Source: Phaeosaccion multiseriatum
Lineage: Eukaryota; Ochrophyta, other classes
Length of the DNA stretch: 64,000 nucleotides
Assembly: GCA_965112735.1 (NCBI GenBank)
Contig: OZ218961.1
Location: forward strand, 372,001 to 436,000
Direction: 5' to 3'
In this document: positions 10,020-25,030 of the stretch, piece after piece
How positions within the stretch are numbered: the first letter of the stretch is position 1
How the letters are laid out: each line of letters starts with the position of its first letter
Notes under the pieces: model-generated
What the model was told of the DNA's origin: nothing
The model's input: the letters and a program-made list of their open reading frames with translations, nothing else
Databases searched by the model: none
Translations under genes and position numbers: made by a program

Positions 10020-12848
10020 ATGTCGACTGCGCTGGGTAGAGGGCTTCTCCGGCGTCAAAGGCCGTCCTCCCGGCCCGGCTCCTCCCCCTCCTCGCTCTGC
10101 GGCTGCCGCTACTTCCAGCCATGGGCTGCGCTTGCTACTCCTGCTACCGCTCGGCCCACTGCGGCCTTTTCTTACTCCAGAACGGCGAGTAGCTGGAGCA
10201 GAAGCGCAAGTGGGCGTAGGGCTCTCACGCGCACAAGCAGTGGCAACGACATCGGGAGGAGAAGGAGCTTGGGTGGCGGCAAGGCATCAGCAGCTTTGGC
10301 ATCGGAGGGCAACGAAACTGCTTTAAGTGGAACCCCACGAGGAGGAGGACGACAGCGAGGGGGAGGAGGAGGAGAAGCAGACAAAGATGGAGAGCTGTGG
10401 CTGCACAACAGCAAGGGACAGGCCCCCTTTGTGCTCCCTTCCCCATCTAAGGCGGGCACTCTGACCTGGTACAGCTGCGGCCCGACTGTGTACGACAGCG
10501 CACACCTGGGCCACGCACGCACCTACGTGTCCTTGGACATAGTGCGACGAGTACTGGTGCGCTACTTTGGATACGATGTGTGCATGGCCATGGGGGTCAC
10601 AGGTACGATCATCAAGAAGAATAGTAGCGTTAGAGTGAGGGAAGAGAGCGAGAGAGAAGAGGGGGGGAGAAACAGTGAGATAGAGAGGAGAGATGTACGA
10701 GAGAGAGATTGAGAAGGACTATTATGGGGCTCACAGGTACGCGCTCATATCATCAACAAGGACAGAAGCCTCAGAGTGAGGGAAGAGAGAGAGATACGAC
10801 GCGTGGATGGGCATGGGGGTAACAAGTACGCGCCACGTGTCGCCAAGAAGCGCGGTTGCGTCACAGTGAGGGGGGAGGAAGAGGAGGGAGCGACCGAGAG
10901 ACAGGGATAGGCAGAGAGCGAGCGAGAGGAAGAAATTGGGAGGGAGAGAGAGAGAGGAGAACGGGCGACAGAGAGAGGGAGGAGCGACCCAGAGAGAGCG
11001 GGGGTGCCTGGAACTTTTCAACTCCCCCCCAAGTAAGGGAGGTCGACTGCACTTCTCTTTGGGACTGACTGACTGACTGACTGACTGACTGACTGACTGA
11101 CTGACTGCTGCAGGAAGCTGCTGGCTCGGACGAGAGAGACAAACGATGCAATGAATTAGAACCCCCCGTTTCTTGTCAGCTCACCCTGTCTTCTCGTACC
11201 CCCTCCTCCTTGCATGTACTCACTCGATGGCACTCAATGGATGGATGGATGGACGACTGGTGATGGACAGACATCGACGACAAGATCATTCAAAGAGGGG
11301 CGGAGAGGGGGTTGACGGAGTGGCCCCAACTCGCGGCCATGACGCGCCAATTGGAGGACGAGTTTATGACAGACATGCGCTCTCTGGGGGTGCTGCAGCC
11401 AGACGCGGTGAGCAGGGGAGGGAAGGATGGCAGTGGATGGGAGGATTGTGAGTGGCCAGACAGAGCGGGGGGAGGAAGATAATGATGTGGGCGAGGAGGA
11501 GGAAGAGGAGGGAGAGGGAGAGGAGGAAGGGCGAGGGCCCTCCTCTGGCCTTCCCATTCATTCCCTTCCTCTCGATGTCTCTCTCTTCCGTAAATTACCC
11601 TTTCTCCCCCCGCCTCTCCCTATCTTTTACCCACCGCCCCGCCCCAGTCCGCTCTCTCTCTCTCTTGACCCACCTTCCCTACCCTGTTGTCTATCTGCTC
11701 CTCTTGCCGGAACGTTGTACCAGCTCCTGAGGGTGACGGAGCATGTTCCGGACATCATCTCTTACGTGGAGAGGATATTGGCGCTGGGGAAGGCCTACGA
11801 GGCATCCGATGGCGTCTACTTTGATGTGGGAGGCCTCGAGAAGGAGAAGTACGGGAGGCTAGGTGAGCAGTGGGAGGGGGGAGGGGGGAGGGGGGAGGGA
11901 GAGAGGAGGGAGCAGGTGGTGGATGGGTAGGGGAAGGCGGAGAGAGGGACCAAAGAGGGATGTAGAGGTGTGGCGATGGTGACAGAAAGGGGTATAGCGG
12001 CCACGCCATTTCACACTCCACCTGTACCAACACTTTGTACCCGTTCTGTACATACATTCCGTACATTGCATTCTGTACATTTCATTCTGTATATTGTGTT
12101 CATTCTGACGCGCCGCAGGGATACACGGCAATGAGGTGGAGTTCCGCGGGTCTGACGAAGGAGAGGTCGCTGAGACGGGGGAAGGCGATGACAGCAGTAG
12201 CAGTAGTGGCAGTAGTAGCAGCAGCACTAGCGGTAGTAGTAGCAGTAGCTCCACTACCAGTCGCAGGAAGGGAGGCAAGCGGCACCACAGAGACTTTGCC
12301 CTGTGGAAGAGGACCAAAGAAGGGGAGCCTTGCTGGTCCTCGCCATTCGGCCCGGGTAGGCCCGGCTGGCACATTGAGTGCAGCGCAATGACTCACGCCC
12401 TCTTCGGGTCCAGCATGGACATTCATAGTGGAGGCATCGACTTGCTCTTCCCTCACCACACAAATGAGTGCGCCCAGTGTGAGGCATACAATGAGAGCGA
12501 GGAGTGGGTGGGCACGTGGGTGCACACGGGCCATTTGCACATTGACGGCCGCAAGATGAGCAAGAGCTTAAAGAACTTTATCACAGTAAGAGCGCACTTG
12601 AGACAGCAGGCGCGGCAGCGATACCTCGATGCCGCAGCTGCGGCTCCAACGCAGGAGGAGGGCGAAGAGGGTGGAGGTGGAGAACTTGGTGATACAGCAG
12701 GGGTGCAGGAGGCGACGGCGGCGGAAGAGTTGGCTGCGGAGGACTTTCGCATGTTCTGCTTGATGCACCGGTGAGTGGAGCCCGCCTCGATGGCCTCACC
12801 AGTATCAGTTTCAATGCTTCAGATTTGCCGGCCTGAAAGGAGGACAAC

Positions 12849-12888
<40 letters not shown>

Positions 12889-14409
12889 TAGCCCGCTTTC
12901 TTTCTGAGCCTGCTTTGCCCCTTAAGACTTGCCCTTCAAAAACCCTCCCCCCCCCGGATCATCAAACTGAAACGCCTCTCTCCATCTTGTGTTGTTTCTG
13001 CCCCTCCTCCTTTCTCTGCCCACTTCTCCTCCCCACCCCTCCTCTCTCCCTTCCACCACCACCACCAACGCCGCCGCTCTCTCCCCTCTCTCTCTCTCTC
13101 TCTCCCTCTCTCTCTCTCTCTTGCCTCTCTTTGGTCCATCCCCGCCAGCTACGGTGCCAGCGTGACTCTCAGTGATGGTCGAATGAACGAAGCGTCGCAC
13201 ACACGCACCCGCATCACAACTTCCTTGAGAGCGGCAGCAGTCTCAGTCAAGCGGCTGGAGAGTACTGAGGGGCAAAGCCATGGGGGGCTGTCCCCTGCAG
13301 AGGCGGTGCGGGGAGGCAGGCGGTGGGGAGAGCATGAGCGGCACCTCATGCGACAGTTACAGAAAGGCAAGGGGGCCATTCGGCAGTCGCTCCAACGCAA
13401 CGTGGACACTCCGACGGTGGTGCAGCACATGTCCGAGCTCTGCAACGCTCTGGACAGGTACTTGCGAGAGGCGGATGGCAGTGTATGGGGACAGCATGAT
13501 GGAGATGATGGGAATGGAGCCAGAGAGGGGGGAGGAGGAAGCGGGCAAGGCGGCATTGTGCCAGACCCTGTGCTGGCGGTGACGGGCTACGTGGAGTGGT
13601 TGCTGCGGCTCCTCGGGCTCGATAGGACCGCATCTGATGCGTGTCCTGACACCTCGGATCACGGGGGTGGAGTCGGGGTGTCAGGAGCAGGGGCAATGGT
13701 GGGGCCCACGGTGGAAGGCGCCGTGCAGGAGTTGTTGGACTTTAGAGCTCAGGTGCGAGAGCGGCTGCTGCTGGCAGTCAAGGAGACGAGAGCACATGGA
13801 CAGGACAAGGAGGAGGGGGAGACAAGAGAAGGAGGAGGAGGAGGAGGAGGAGGAGGAGGAGGAGGAGGAGGAGGAGGAGGAGGAGGAGGAGAAGTGCAGG
13901 AGCTGTTGTCTCTGTGTGACGAGTTACGCGACACTCGACTGCCTGCCCTCGGGGTGGAGGTGCGCGACGGCGAGGGCAGGACCGGGGGGACCAAGTGGGC
14001 ACTCGTGCCTGCGAGGAGGGCCACCGCAGCAGTACCTGCAGCAGTTGGTGATACAAAAGCAGCAACAACAGCTGGAGGAGGAGGAGGAGGAGGCGGAGGC
14101 GGAGGAGGCGCTTCATCGGGGAAGACGCGCAGGGGTGGGGCAGGGGAGATGGAAGCGAAGGACGCAGTGCCGCCCTCGCTCATGTTCCAGGACGGTGAGG
14201 GCGGTTCGGAGAACGGTCCGGCGATGCTGCTGCTGGGGGAGGCGGCGGAGGCGCTGTTCAGCGAGTGGGACGCGGAGGGGCTGCCCACACATGACGCCAC
14301 GGGGAACGAGCTGAGCAAGAATGCGAGGAACAAGTGGAGGAAGAAGAGGGAGAAGCAGGCCAGGAGGCACGAGCGGTGGCTGCAGAGAGAGAGGGGCAAA
14401 AAGCAGTGA
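10020..14409 (+). CDS. Cysteinyl-tRNA synthetase, probably organellar or dual-targeted
   Basis: This class I aminoacyl-tRNA synthetase charges tRNA-Cys with cysteine. Exons 10020-10602, 11271-11407, 11724-11862, 12119-12770 and 13149-14409 give 923 residues. Signatures are [16 protein letters not shown] (first zinc Cys plus the HIGH-type HLGH), [27 protein letters not shown] (zinc ligands) and KMSKSLKNF (KMSKS loop). The N-terminal 110 residues are Arg/Ser-rich with few acids, as in a mitochondrial transit peptide. The protein is nearly twice the size of bacterial CysRS. Low-complexity inserts account for much of this: a Ser run at about 12190-12260 in the catalytic domain, and two poly-Gly runs (13830-13891 and about 14080-14110) in the C-terminal anticodon-binding half. 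The C-terminus is a basic [20 protein letters not shown] helix, as in eukaryotic CysRS. Two copies of the dispersed TTGGTGATACA motif lie inside its coding sequence. Confidence 0.95.
11064..11107 (+). repeat. (GACT)n microsatellite in CysRS intron 1
   Basis: This is an eleven-unit pure GACT tetranucleotide run. Confidence 0.95.
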
Positions 14410-14710
14410 TATATACCTACCAGGGCTTGATGCAGCCGGTTAAACAAATGCAGAACAGATCCCTACGTACTCAGACGTTTGCACCTTTGCTCCTTGAAAC
14501 TTTTTGAAACGTCTGAAACTGACAGCCGAAGAACAGGAGCCAAGCAAAAAGAACAAGCAATAAACAAGCAAGAGGAGGAGGGAAGGAAAGAAGGAGAGGG
14601 CTCAATCGCCCCCAAGTGCTCAGCACAGCCGGGCTGGCCCTGGCGGCACGGAGAGGAAGAAGCAACCAGGCCAAGGGAATGTTCAACTAAGATATTATCA
14701 TATATATATA

Positions 14711-14742
<32 letters not shown>

Positions 14743-15185
14743 CCCTAAACCGCAAATTAATAGAATATTTTCCTTCATCCCAAATGGCCTCTTCTCGTCC
14801 CCCGTTACCCGTACAACTTTCTATACCGACTAAGGACATCTTGATCTTTCATTTTGTACGAGAGATGCATGGGTCATCTCTGACGGGATCACCTGTTTTT
14901 GGGCCTCCAAAGTTGTAGACCCACTTTAGTGGGTCTTAAATTTGGTTTAGGGATATAAGCGAACAGTAGTGGCATTGCATTACGCCAATCGCCTTTTAGG
15001 TGTCTCGGAGGTGAGGGGTTTTACTCTACATCTATTTTTTCTTATAAAAAATTAAGCAAGTGTGCCACGACCCCCGCTGAGCTGACTTGACCTTACTTCT
15101 AAGTTAAAATTAGTCGCTCATCTATCTGCCTTCTCGCCCAAGTCGCCAAGTATGTCCCAAGGACTCGCTTAATAAATTAAGCACT
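14410..15185. other. Intergenic region between converging genes, with AT repeat
   Basis: An AATAAA at 14559-14564 is a plausible poly(A) signal for the CysRS gene. An (AT)n tract occupies 14699-14743. The part from about 14940 is the 3' flank of the spondin gene and is repeated, diverged, at 17410-17610. No coding region is supported. Confidence 0.6.
14699..14743. repeat. (AT)n microsatellite
   Basis: This is an almost pure AT dinucleotide run with one phase slip, in otherwise mixed-composition intergenic DNA. Confidence 0.95.
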
Positions 15186-16190
15186 TCAGCTGTTGTACAT
15201 CTCCACGTTGATGGTGGACACGGGGTTCCTCCAGTCGTAACGCTGCTCCACAAGGGATCCCACTCCGTGGAAGCCTCGGGAGATGTGGACAAAGCCCTCT
15301 CCAGTCCCTCCGGACACGTTGCCAGAATCGGAGGGGCAGGCAGGGCCGGGCATATCCGAGCACTGGCGTATCCAACGCGTTGAGAGAAGGAGGGGGAGGA
15401 GGGTGGAGGGGGGGAGGAGGCGAAGAAGTCAAGGGCAGGAATGAATGGACGAAGGAGGGGGGCGGGTGGTGTTTGTCAGCGCAGTAGCTAACACGGGCTT
15501 CTTCGTAAGAAAGACGAGAAAGCGCTGCCGTTGCTTGGACGCCACCCTGTCTCGTGCCCTCTGCCTCGCTCATACACTAAAGCACATGCAAGCAACATCA
15601 GCGCATAAGACGACGGAAGAAGAGAGCCCCCACACACACATACCAGTTGCTTGGCTGCCCACCACATCACACACACTCACCATCTCAGTGTTCGCCTCCG
15701 TTCCAGCGTCCCAGGCAGGAGCGATGGTGGAGAGACCCTCAGAGCCGAACTGCATGGCGCTGACTCCCATGAAGGCGTCGTTGGTGTTGATGAGCATGGT
15801 CACAACAGAGAAGGCCAGCGTGTCGCAATCGCAGTCCTCGGGCACCGTAAGCATGCCATCCCACGTCTCTCCAGGGAAGAGAGGCCCCTCCCCGACCGTG
15901 TAGCCGCACACAAGGTCGTTCTTTCCCAGGAGCTCCACCAGGGCACTGGGATTGCCGTCCTCGGCGACAATCTGGAGAGGCCCAGATGCCGGCACCATGG
16001 GCTCGAAGATCTTGAATCCCTTGTTGTGCGCCACCGCCACGACGGGGCTGAAGGGCTGGCGGAAGGTGAGGTTGTCCACGGAAACTTTGTAGGTACCGTC
16101 GCAGTGCTTGGTGTGGCCGGCCGCATCAGTGGTAGCTGCGCCGAGGAGAGCGGCGATCATGGTGGTCTTGATGGTTGATGAAGAGAACAT
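15186..16190 (-). CDS. Secreted Spondin_N domain protein, copy 1
   Basis: Two exons, 15681-16190 and 15186-15362, join in phase to 228 residues. A signal peptide (MFSSSTIKTTMIAALLGAA) is followed by a Spondin_N domain, recognisable from YKVSVDNLTFRQPFSPVVAV, the hallmark VTMLINTNDAFMG, DAGTEANTE, and the terminal EGFVHISRGFHGVG and YDWRNPV. Spondin_N domains occur in extracellular matrix proteins of animals and in many secreted bacterial and algal proteins; they form a beta-sandwich that can bind membranes or metal ions. Several Cys residues (HCDGT, EDCDCD, and a pair in exon 2) could form disulfides. The intron (318 bp) carries short G/T and C/T tracts. It is the product of a tandem duplication with the gene at 17611-18596. 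The exact role is unknown; cell-surface or wall association is inference. Confidence 0.88.
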
Positions 16191-16320
16191 GATGGCTGGT
16201 CAGAGTTTGGTTGTTTGAGTTGCTGGGCGGGCTTGCTGCTACTGCTGGTGTTGCTTATGGGTTGACTTGCTTGTGAGGTTGATGTTGTGTTGGTTTGCGA
16301 AAGAATCGAAGTTGGACATA

Positions 16321-16653
16321 TCATATGTTCCGCCACTGTTTGCTGAAGCCCGCCTCCGCACCAAAAAATTTCAGTCGAGGAGTGGCGCCTCTTGCCGCCA
16401 AAAAATCATGTCCTTGTTTTCGGGCCAATTCGCCCAAATTTGGGCGGGAAACACTTAATCGTGCCGAGGGAGGCCGTAGGATTGCAACCGTAAAAAGAAG
16501 GGAAGAAGCAGCATTGATTGGATGTTGGATGAGGCGCCACAATGGAACGGGAGGGAAGAAGGTGTGCAAGAGGAGACGAAGAGAATTGTCGGCCGGTGTG
16601 TGGCTGAGGAGTCCCAGCGCAAAGTACCGTCGGCCTATTTTGGATCATCGCCC
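16321..16653. other. 5' flank of spondin copy 1, including the empty site of the copy-2 inverted-repeat element
   Basis: Parts of this flank align by eye with 18720-19280 upstream of copy 2. Near 16425 the sequence runs straight from a TTGTTTTCG-type segment into GGGCC, where copy 2 holds a 263-bp insertion. The open reading frames here are not supported as genes. Confidence 0.55.
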
Positions 16654-16933
16654 GTCGGCTCCAGGCGAGGTTTCTCGGGCTTTAGGCTTCTGGGCCGTAG
16701 CCTCCTCCAGGCTTCGGGCTTCTGGCCGCAGGCCAGCGCAGGCTTCTGGCCGCAGGCCAGTGGTCAGGCTTCAGGCTTCGCAGGCTGGGAGAAAAATGGG
16801 GGACTTGGCAGGCTTTTCGCTACTTTCTGCAGGCTTCTGGCCGCAGGCCAGCCGCAGGCTTCTTACTTTCGGCCGCAGGCCGCCGCAGGCTTCTGCTTTA
16901 TCGGGGGCCCGAGAAACCTCGCCTGGAGCCGAC
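16654..16933. mobile_element. Short inverted-repeat (MITE-like) element 1
   Basis: A 27-bp perfect inverted repeat (16654-16680 and 16907-16933) bounds a 280-bp element. The inside is built of recurring GGCTTCTGGCCGCAGGCCAG-type units, themselves palindromic (GGCCGCAGGCC). A 6-bp direct repeat CGCCCG overlaps both ends (16649-16654, 16933-16938), so a longer target duplication cannot be called. The ends and internal units resemble the element at 18866-19128. There is no coding capacity, so it would be non-autonomous. Confidence 0.7.
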
Positions 16934-16950
16934 GCCCGCTCTTCCCAATG

Positions 16951-17215
16951 GTCGAGGCTGCGTGCGAGGCGGTGGTGCCGGCCTCGGTGAGGCCCGCAGG
17001 GAGCAGCAAAGTTCAAGAGAATACATGCTGGGCTGTTGCGAATCTGAGCTTTGACAGTACGAACAAAGTTCAAGAGGGGAGGCGGGTGGGTGTGAGGCGG
17101 TCGTCGCGGCCATGACCCCCCATGCAGGCAGGGACAGCGGTGTCCAGGAGAAGGCATGCCCGGCTGTGGTGGCGCTTTTCAGCTGTAGCAACGAGGCCAA
17201 CGCAAGAGCTGTTAG
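16951..17215 (+). pseudogene. Armadillo-repeat relic related to the large kinase gene
   Basis: The plus strand encodes fragments of about two repeats of the type found in the protein at 33774-39954: EAACEAVV, VQENTCWAVANLS, then after frame changes CEAVVAAM and GVQEKACPAVVALFS. Frameshifts and lost conserved positions mean it is not a functional gene. It starts 17 bp after the inverted-repeat element and lies in the opposite orientation to the intact gene. Confidence 0.72.
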
Positions 17216-17610
17216 CAACGAGCTGTTCCTTACGTAAGGGCCATGCGGGTCTTACGTAAGGGTGTCTTGCAGCCCAACATTCAACCCAGAGGGCCCTCCC
17301 ACCCCCCTAAAGGTGCCTCTATCGCCGAGTTGAGCAGTTTTGGTGAGCGACGCGTCCCAGGTAGTCTAGGGGTGGGTAAGGGGAGTGCAACAAGACCCTC
17401 AGAAGCTTTGGTAACATTAAGTGGCACTGCACTACGCCAATGGCCTTTTAGGTGAGGTGAGGGATTTTACTCTGTATTAATTTTTTGTTTAAATTTTAAA
17501 TTAAGCAAGTGTGCCAAGCAAGCGTCTCCCGCTGGGCTGACTGACCTTCTTACTGCAACACTTCTAAAGCTAAAACTAGTCGCTCCCTTCTCGCCCAAGT
17601 CGCCAACACT

Positions 17611-18596
17611 TTAGTTGTACAGCTCCACGCTGATGCTGGACACGGGGTTCCTCCAGTCGTAACGCTGCTCCACAAGGGATCCCACTCCGTGGAAGCCTCG
17701 GGAGATGTGGACAAAGCCCTCTCCAGTCCCTCCGGACACGTTGCCAGACTCGGAGGGGCAGGCAGGGCCGGGCATGTCCGAGCACTGGCGTATCCAACGC
17801 GTGAGAGTGGGAGGGGGGGGAGGGTGGAGGGGGGGAGGAGGTGCAGAAGGGCAGGGATGAAAGGACGAAGGGGCGGGGGGTGCGGTGTTTGTCAGCGCAG
17901 TAACAAGGGGCGGCTTCTTGGCAAGATAGACGAGAGAGCGCTGGCCGCCACCCTGTCTCGTGCCCTCTGCCTCGCTCATACACTAAAGCACATGCAAGCA
18001 ACATCAGCGCATAAGACGACGGAAGAAGAGAGCCCCCACACACACATACCAGTTGCTTGGCTGCCCACCACATCACACACACTCACCATCTCAGTGTTCG
18101 CCTCCGTTCCAGCGTCCCAGGCAGGAGCGATGGTGGAGAGACCCTCAGAGCCGAACTGCATGGCGCTGACTCCCATGAAGGCGTCGTTGGTGTTGATGAG
18201 CATGGTCACAGTAGAGAAGGCCAGCGTGTCGCAATCGCAGTCCTCGGACACCGTAAGCATGCCCTCCCACGTCTCTCCAGGGAAGAGAGGCCCCTCCCCG
18301 ACCGTGTAGCCGCACACAAGGTCGTTCTTTCCCAGGAGCTCCACCAGTTCACTGGCATCGCCGTCCTCGGCGACAGTCTGGAGAGGCCCAGATGCCTTCA
18401 CCATGGGCTCGAAGATCTTGAATCCCTTGTTGTGTGCCACCGCCACGACGGGGCTGAAGGGCTGGCGGAAGGTGAGGTTGTCCACGGAAACTTTGTAGGT
18501 ACCGTCGCAGTGCTTGGTGTGACCTTTCGCATCAGTGGTAGCTGCGCCAAGGAGAGCGGCGATCATGGTGGTCTTGATGGTTGATGAAGAGAACAT
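17611..18596 (-). CDS. Secreted Spondin_N domain protein, copy 2
   Basis: Exons 18087-18596 and 17611-17784 give 227 residues, the same exon plan as copy 1 with an identical signal peptide. Differences from copy 1 are few and conservative or surface-type: KGHTKH for AGHTKH, MVKASGPLQTV for MVPASGPLQIV, DASELVELL for NPSALVELL, and an ELYN C-terminus in place of EMYNS. The reading frame and all Spondin_N hallmarks are kept, so both copies appear functional. The intron differs more than the exons, mainly in its G/C-rich tract. Confidence 0.88.
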
Positions 18597-18865
18597 GGTG
18601 AGAGTTTGGTTGTTAGAGTTGACTTGCTGGCGGGCTTGCTGCTACTGCTGGTGTTGCTTTTATGGGTTGACTTGCTTGTGTTGTTTTGTGTTGTGTTGGC
18701 TTGTGCCAACTTGCTTGAGCTTGAAGTGGTGGTGGGAAGAAAATTTCATTTGTTCCGTCATTTCTGTTTGTGTTGCAAGCGCCTCCGCGTTGGTGATTTG
18801 TTGCCGCCAAGAACAAATTATAAATGGACATCGAATATATATTCGATTTTCTTGTTTCTGTTTCG

Positions 18866-19128
18866 TCGGCTCCCCGCAGGGCTTCTCTGGCCGGCGATAA
18901 GAAGAAGCCTGAGGCGGCCTGCGGCCGAAAGCAAGAAGCCCGGGGCTGGCCTGCGGCCAGAAGAATCTCCCCCCCCCCCCGAGCCCCCCTGAGAAGCCTG
19001 AAGATGAAGCCCAGACCGCTGGCAGCCATGCGGCGCATAAGCCCAGACCGCTGGCAGCCATGCGGCGCATAAACCCGCGCTGGCATGCGGCCAGAAGCCC
19101 GGAGCCCGAGAAGCCCTGCGGGGAGCCG
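18866..19128. mobile_element. Short inverted-repeat element 2 with 8-bp target-site duplication (hAT-like MITE)
   Basis: Inverted termini are at 18868-18887 and 19108-19127 (20 bp perfect). The element is flanked by the direct repeat CTGTTTCG at 18858-18865 and 19129-19136. The paralogous site in the spondin copy-1 flank (near 16425) lacks the insertion. The inside has two copies of a 30-bp unit around GACCGCTGGCAGCCATGCGG and GGCCTGCGGCC-type palindromes related to element 1. An 8-bp duplication is typical of hAT transposases, but no transposase is present. Confidence 0.78.
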
Positions 19129-19578
19129 CTGTTTCGGGCCGATCGTGCCGGCGACGGCGGCGGCCAGTAAGTCAATGTAGGGCCGAGGCACCTTGATTGA
19201 GGTGAGGCGCCACAATGAAACGGGAGGGAGGAAGGTGTGCAAGAGTAGGCGAAGAAAATTGTCCGTGTGTGGCTGCGGTTAGCTACCATTGGCTGGTGGT
19301 GGTCCCACGCACGCGCCCCGCCCCGCTGGAGGCGAGCGAGATAGAGGCCGCCTTGGACTGAAAAGTGAGCGGCCTTCACGGCCTAGGGCGGCCGGAGGGG
19401 AGGCCACCAGCCTAGCACTAGGCGTAGAGCCAAGCAAGGACCCTCGGCGTGAGTGGCTGGGGCCGAAAGAAGAGGGTGCAGAACCCTGAATGAATCATGA
19501 TGAATCAATTAAAGGCTTTGAATGCGCGAGCTAGGCCCTTTGTCCCATGATGTCAGGCAGCCGATAACCCCTCCTCTC
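19129..19578. other. Intergenic region upstream of spondin copy 2 / downstream of GH1 gene
   Basis: It is GC-rich with short GGCC-containing palindromes (for example around 19376-19425) and the end of the duplicated flank. GACATCATG-type sequence at about 19540-19555 (minus) reappears next to the GH1 exon relic at 33633. No coding region is supported. Confidence 0.5.
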
Positions 19579-24570
<4,992 letters not shown>

Positions 24571-25030
24571 CACAACCCTTTGTAGATCTTTATTATATAT
24601 GACGGAGAAAGAGAATCCGAAAGAGGGGGGGAGCGCCGCCTTGCATGTTGGTTGTATCCGAACTCACAGATGGCGCGTGGACTGTGCCCCCTCCTCACTC
24701 AATATAGAGGTGATAGAGTCCTTCTGGGTCTGCTCTGCCCTCCGCCTACTCCTTGCCGCTCTGCTGGGGATTTCACCGCCCGGAACTGTTCTTGCCGCCA
24801 TCAAAAGGGGTCATCATTGAGAGAGAAGGAGGCAGAGAAGGAGAGGAAGGAAGGACAGAACAAGGGAGGGTGCGCAGTCGCAAAACACTCCCGAGCAGCA
24901 GCGCGAAGCGCAGGGAAGGCCACAGTACTGATTTCATCTGAAGGAGGAGAAGCGCGTCTCGGAGGGAGAGGCGCTTGGAGGGGTGGCTAGAGGGGCCGCA
25001 GAGCCAACTAAACGCAAGTACAGGTAGAGG
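24571..25030. promoter_or_regulatory. Divergent promoter region, GH1 / NSF
   Basis: There are 460 bp between divergent start codons. A TTATTATATATG patch at about 24589-24600 sits just upstream of the GH1 start and is the only TATA-like sequence. A purine-rich GGAGGAAAGG stretch precedes the NSF start. Confidence 0.4.

Larger units (their letters stand above)
14940..19280. repeat. Tandem duplication of the spondin gene unit (about 2.4 kb)
   Basis: Unit 1 is about 14940-16620 and unit 2 about 17400-19280. Similarity covers the 3' flank, both exons and intron edges, the 5' flank (GTTGACTTGCT region) and the GGCGCCACAATG region at about 16530 and 19205. Coding exons are nearly identical while flanks carry indels. 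Unit 2 contains the 263-bp inverted-repeat insertion that unit 1 lacks. Confidence 0.85.

Noticed and set aside
15651-16178. Plus-strand ORFs over the spondin genes (also 18057-18584)
   Set aside because: They are conserved only because they are antisense to nearly identical coding exons. They show no domain and no splice logic.
16295-17115. Plus-strand ORFs across inverted-repeat element 1
   Set aside because: The reading is through palindromic repeats and a decayed ARM fragment, and no single frame carries a conserved protein.
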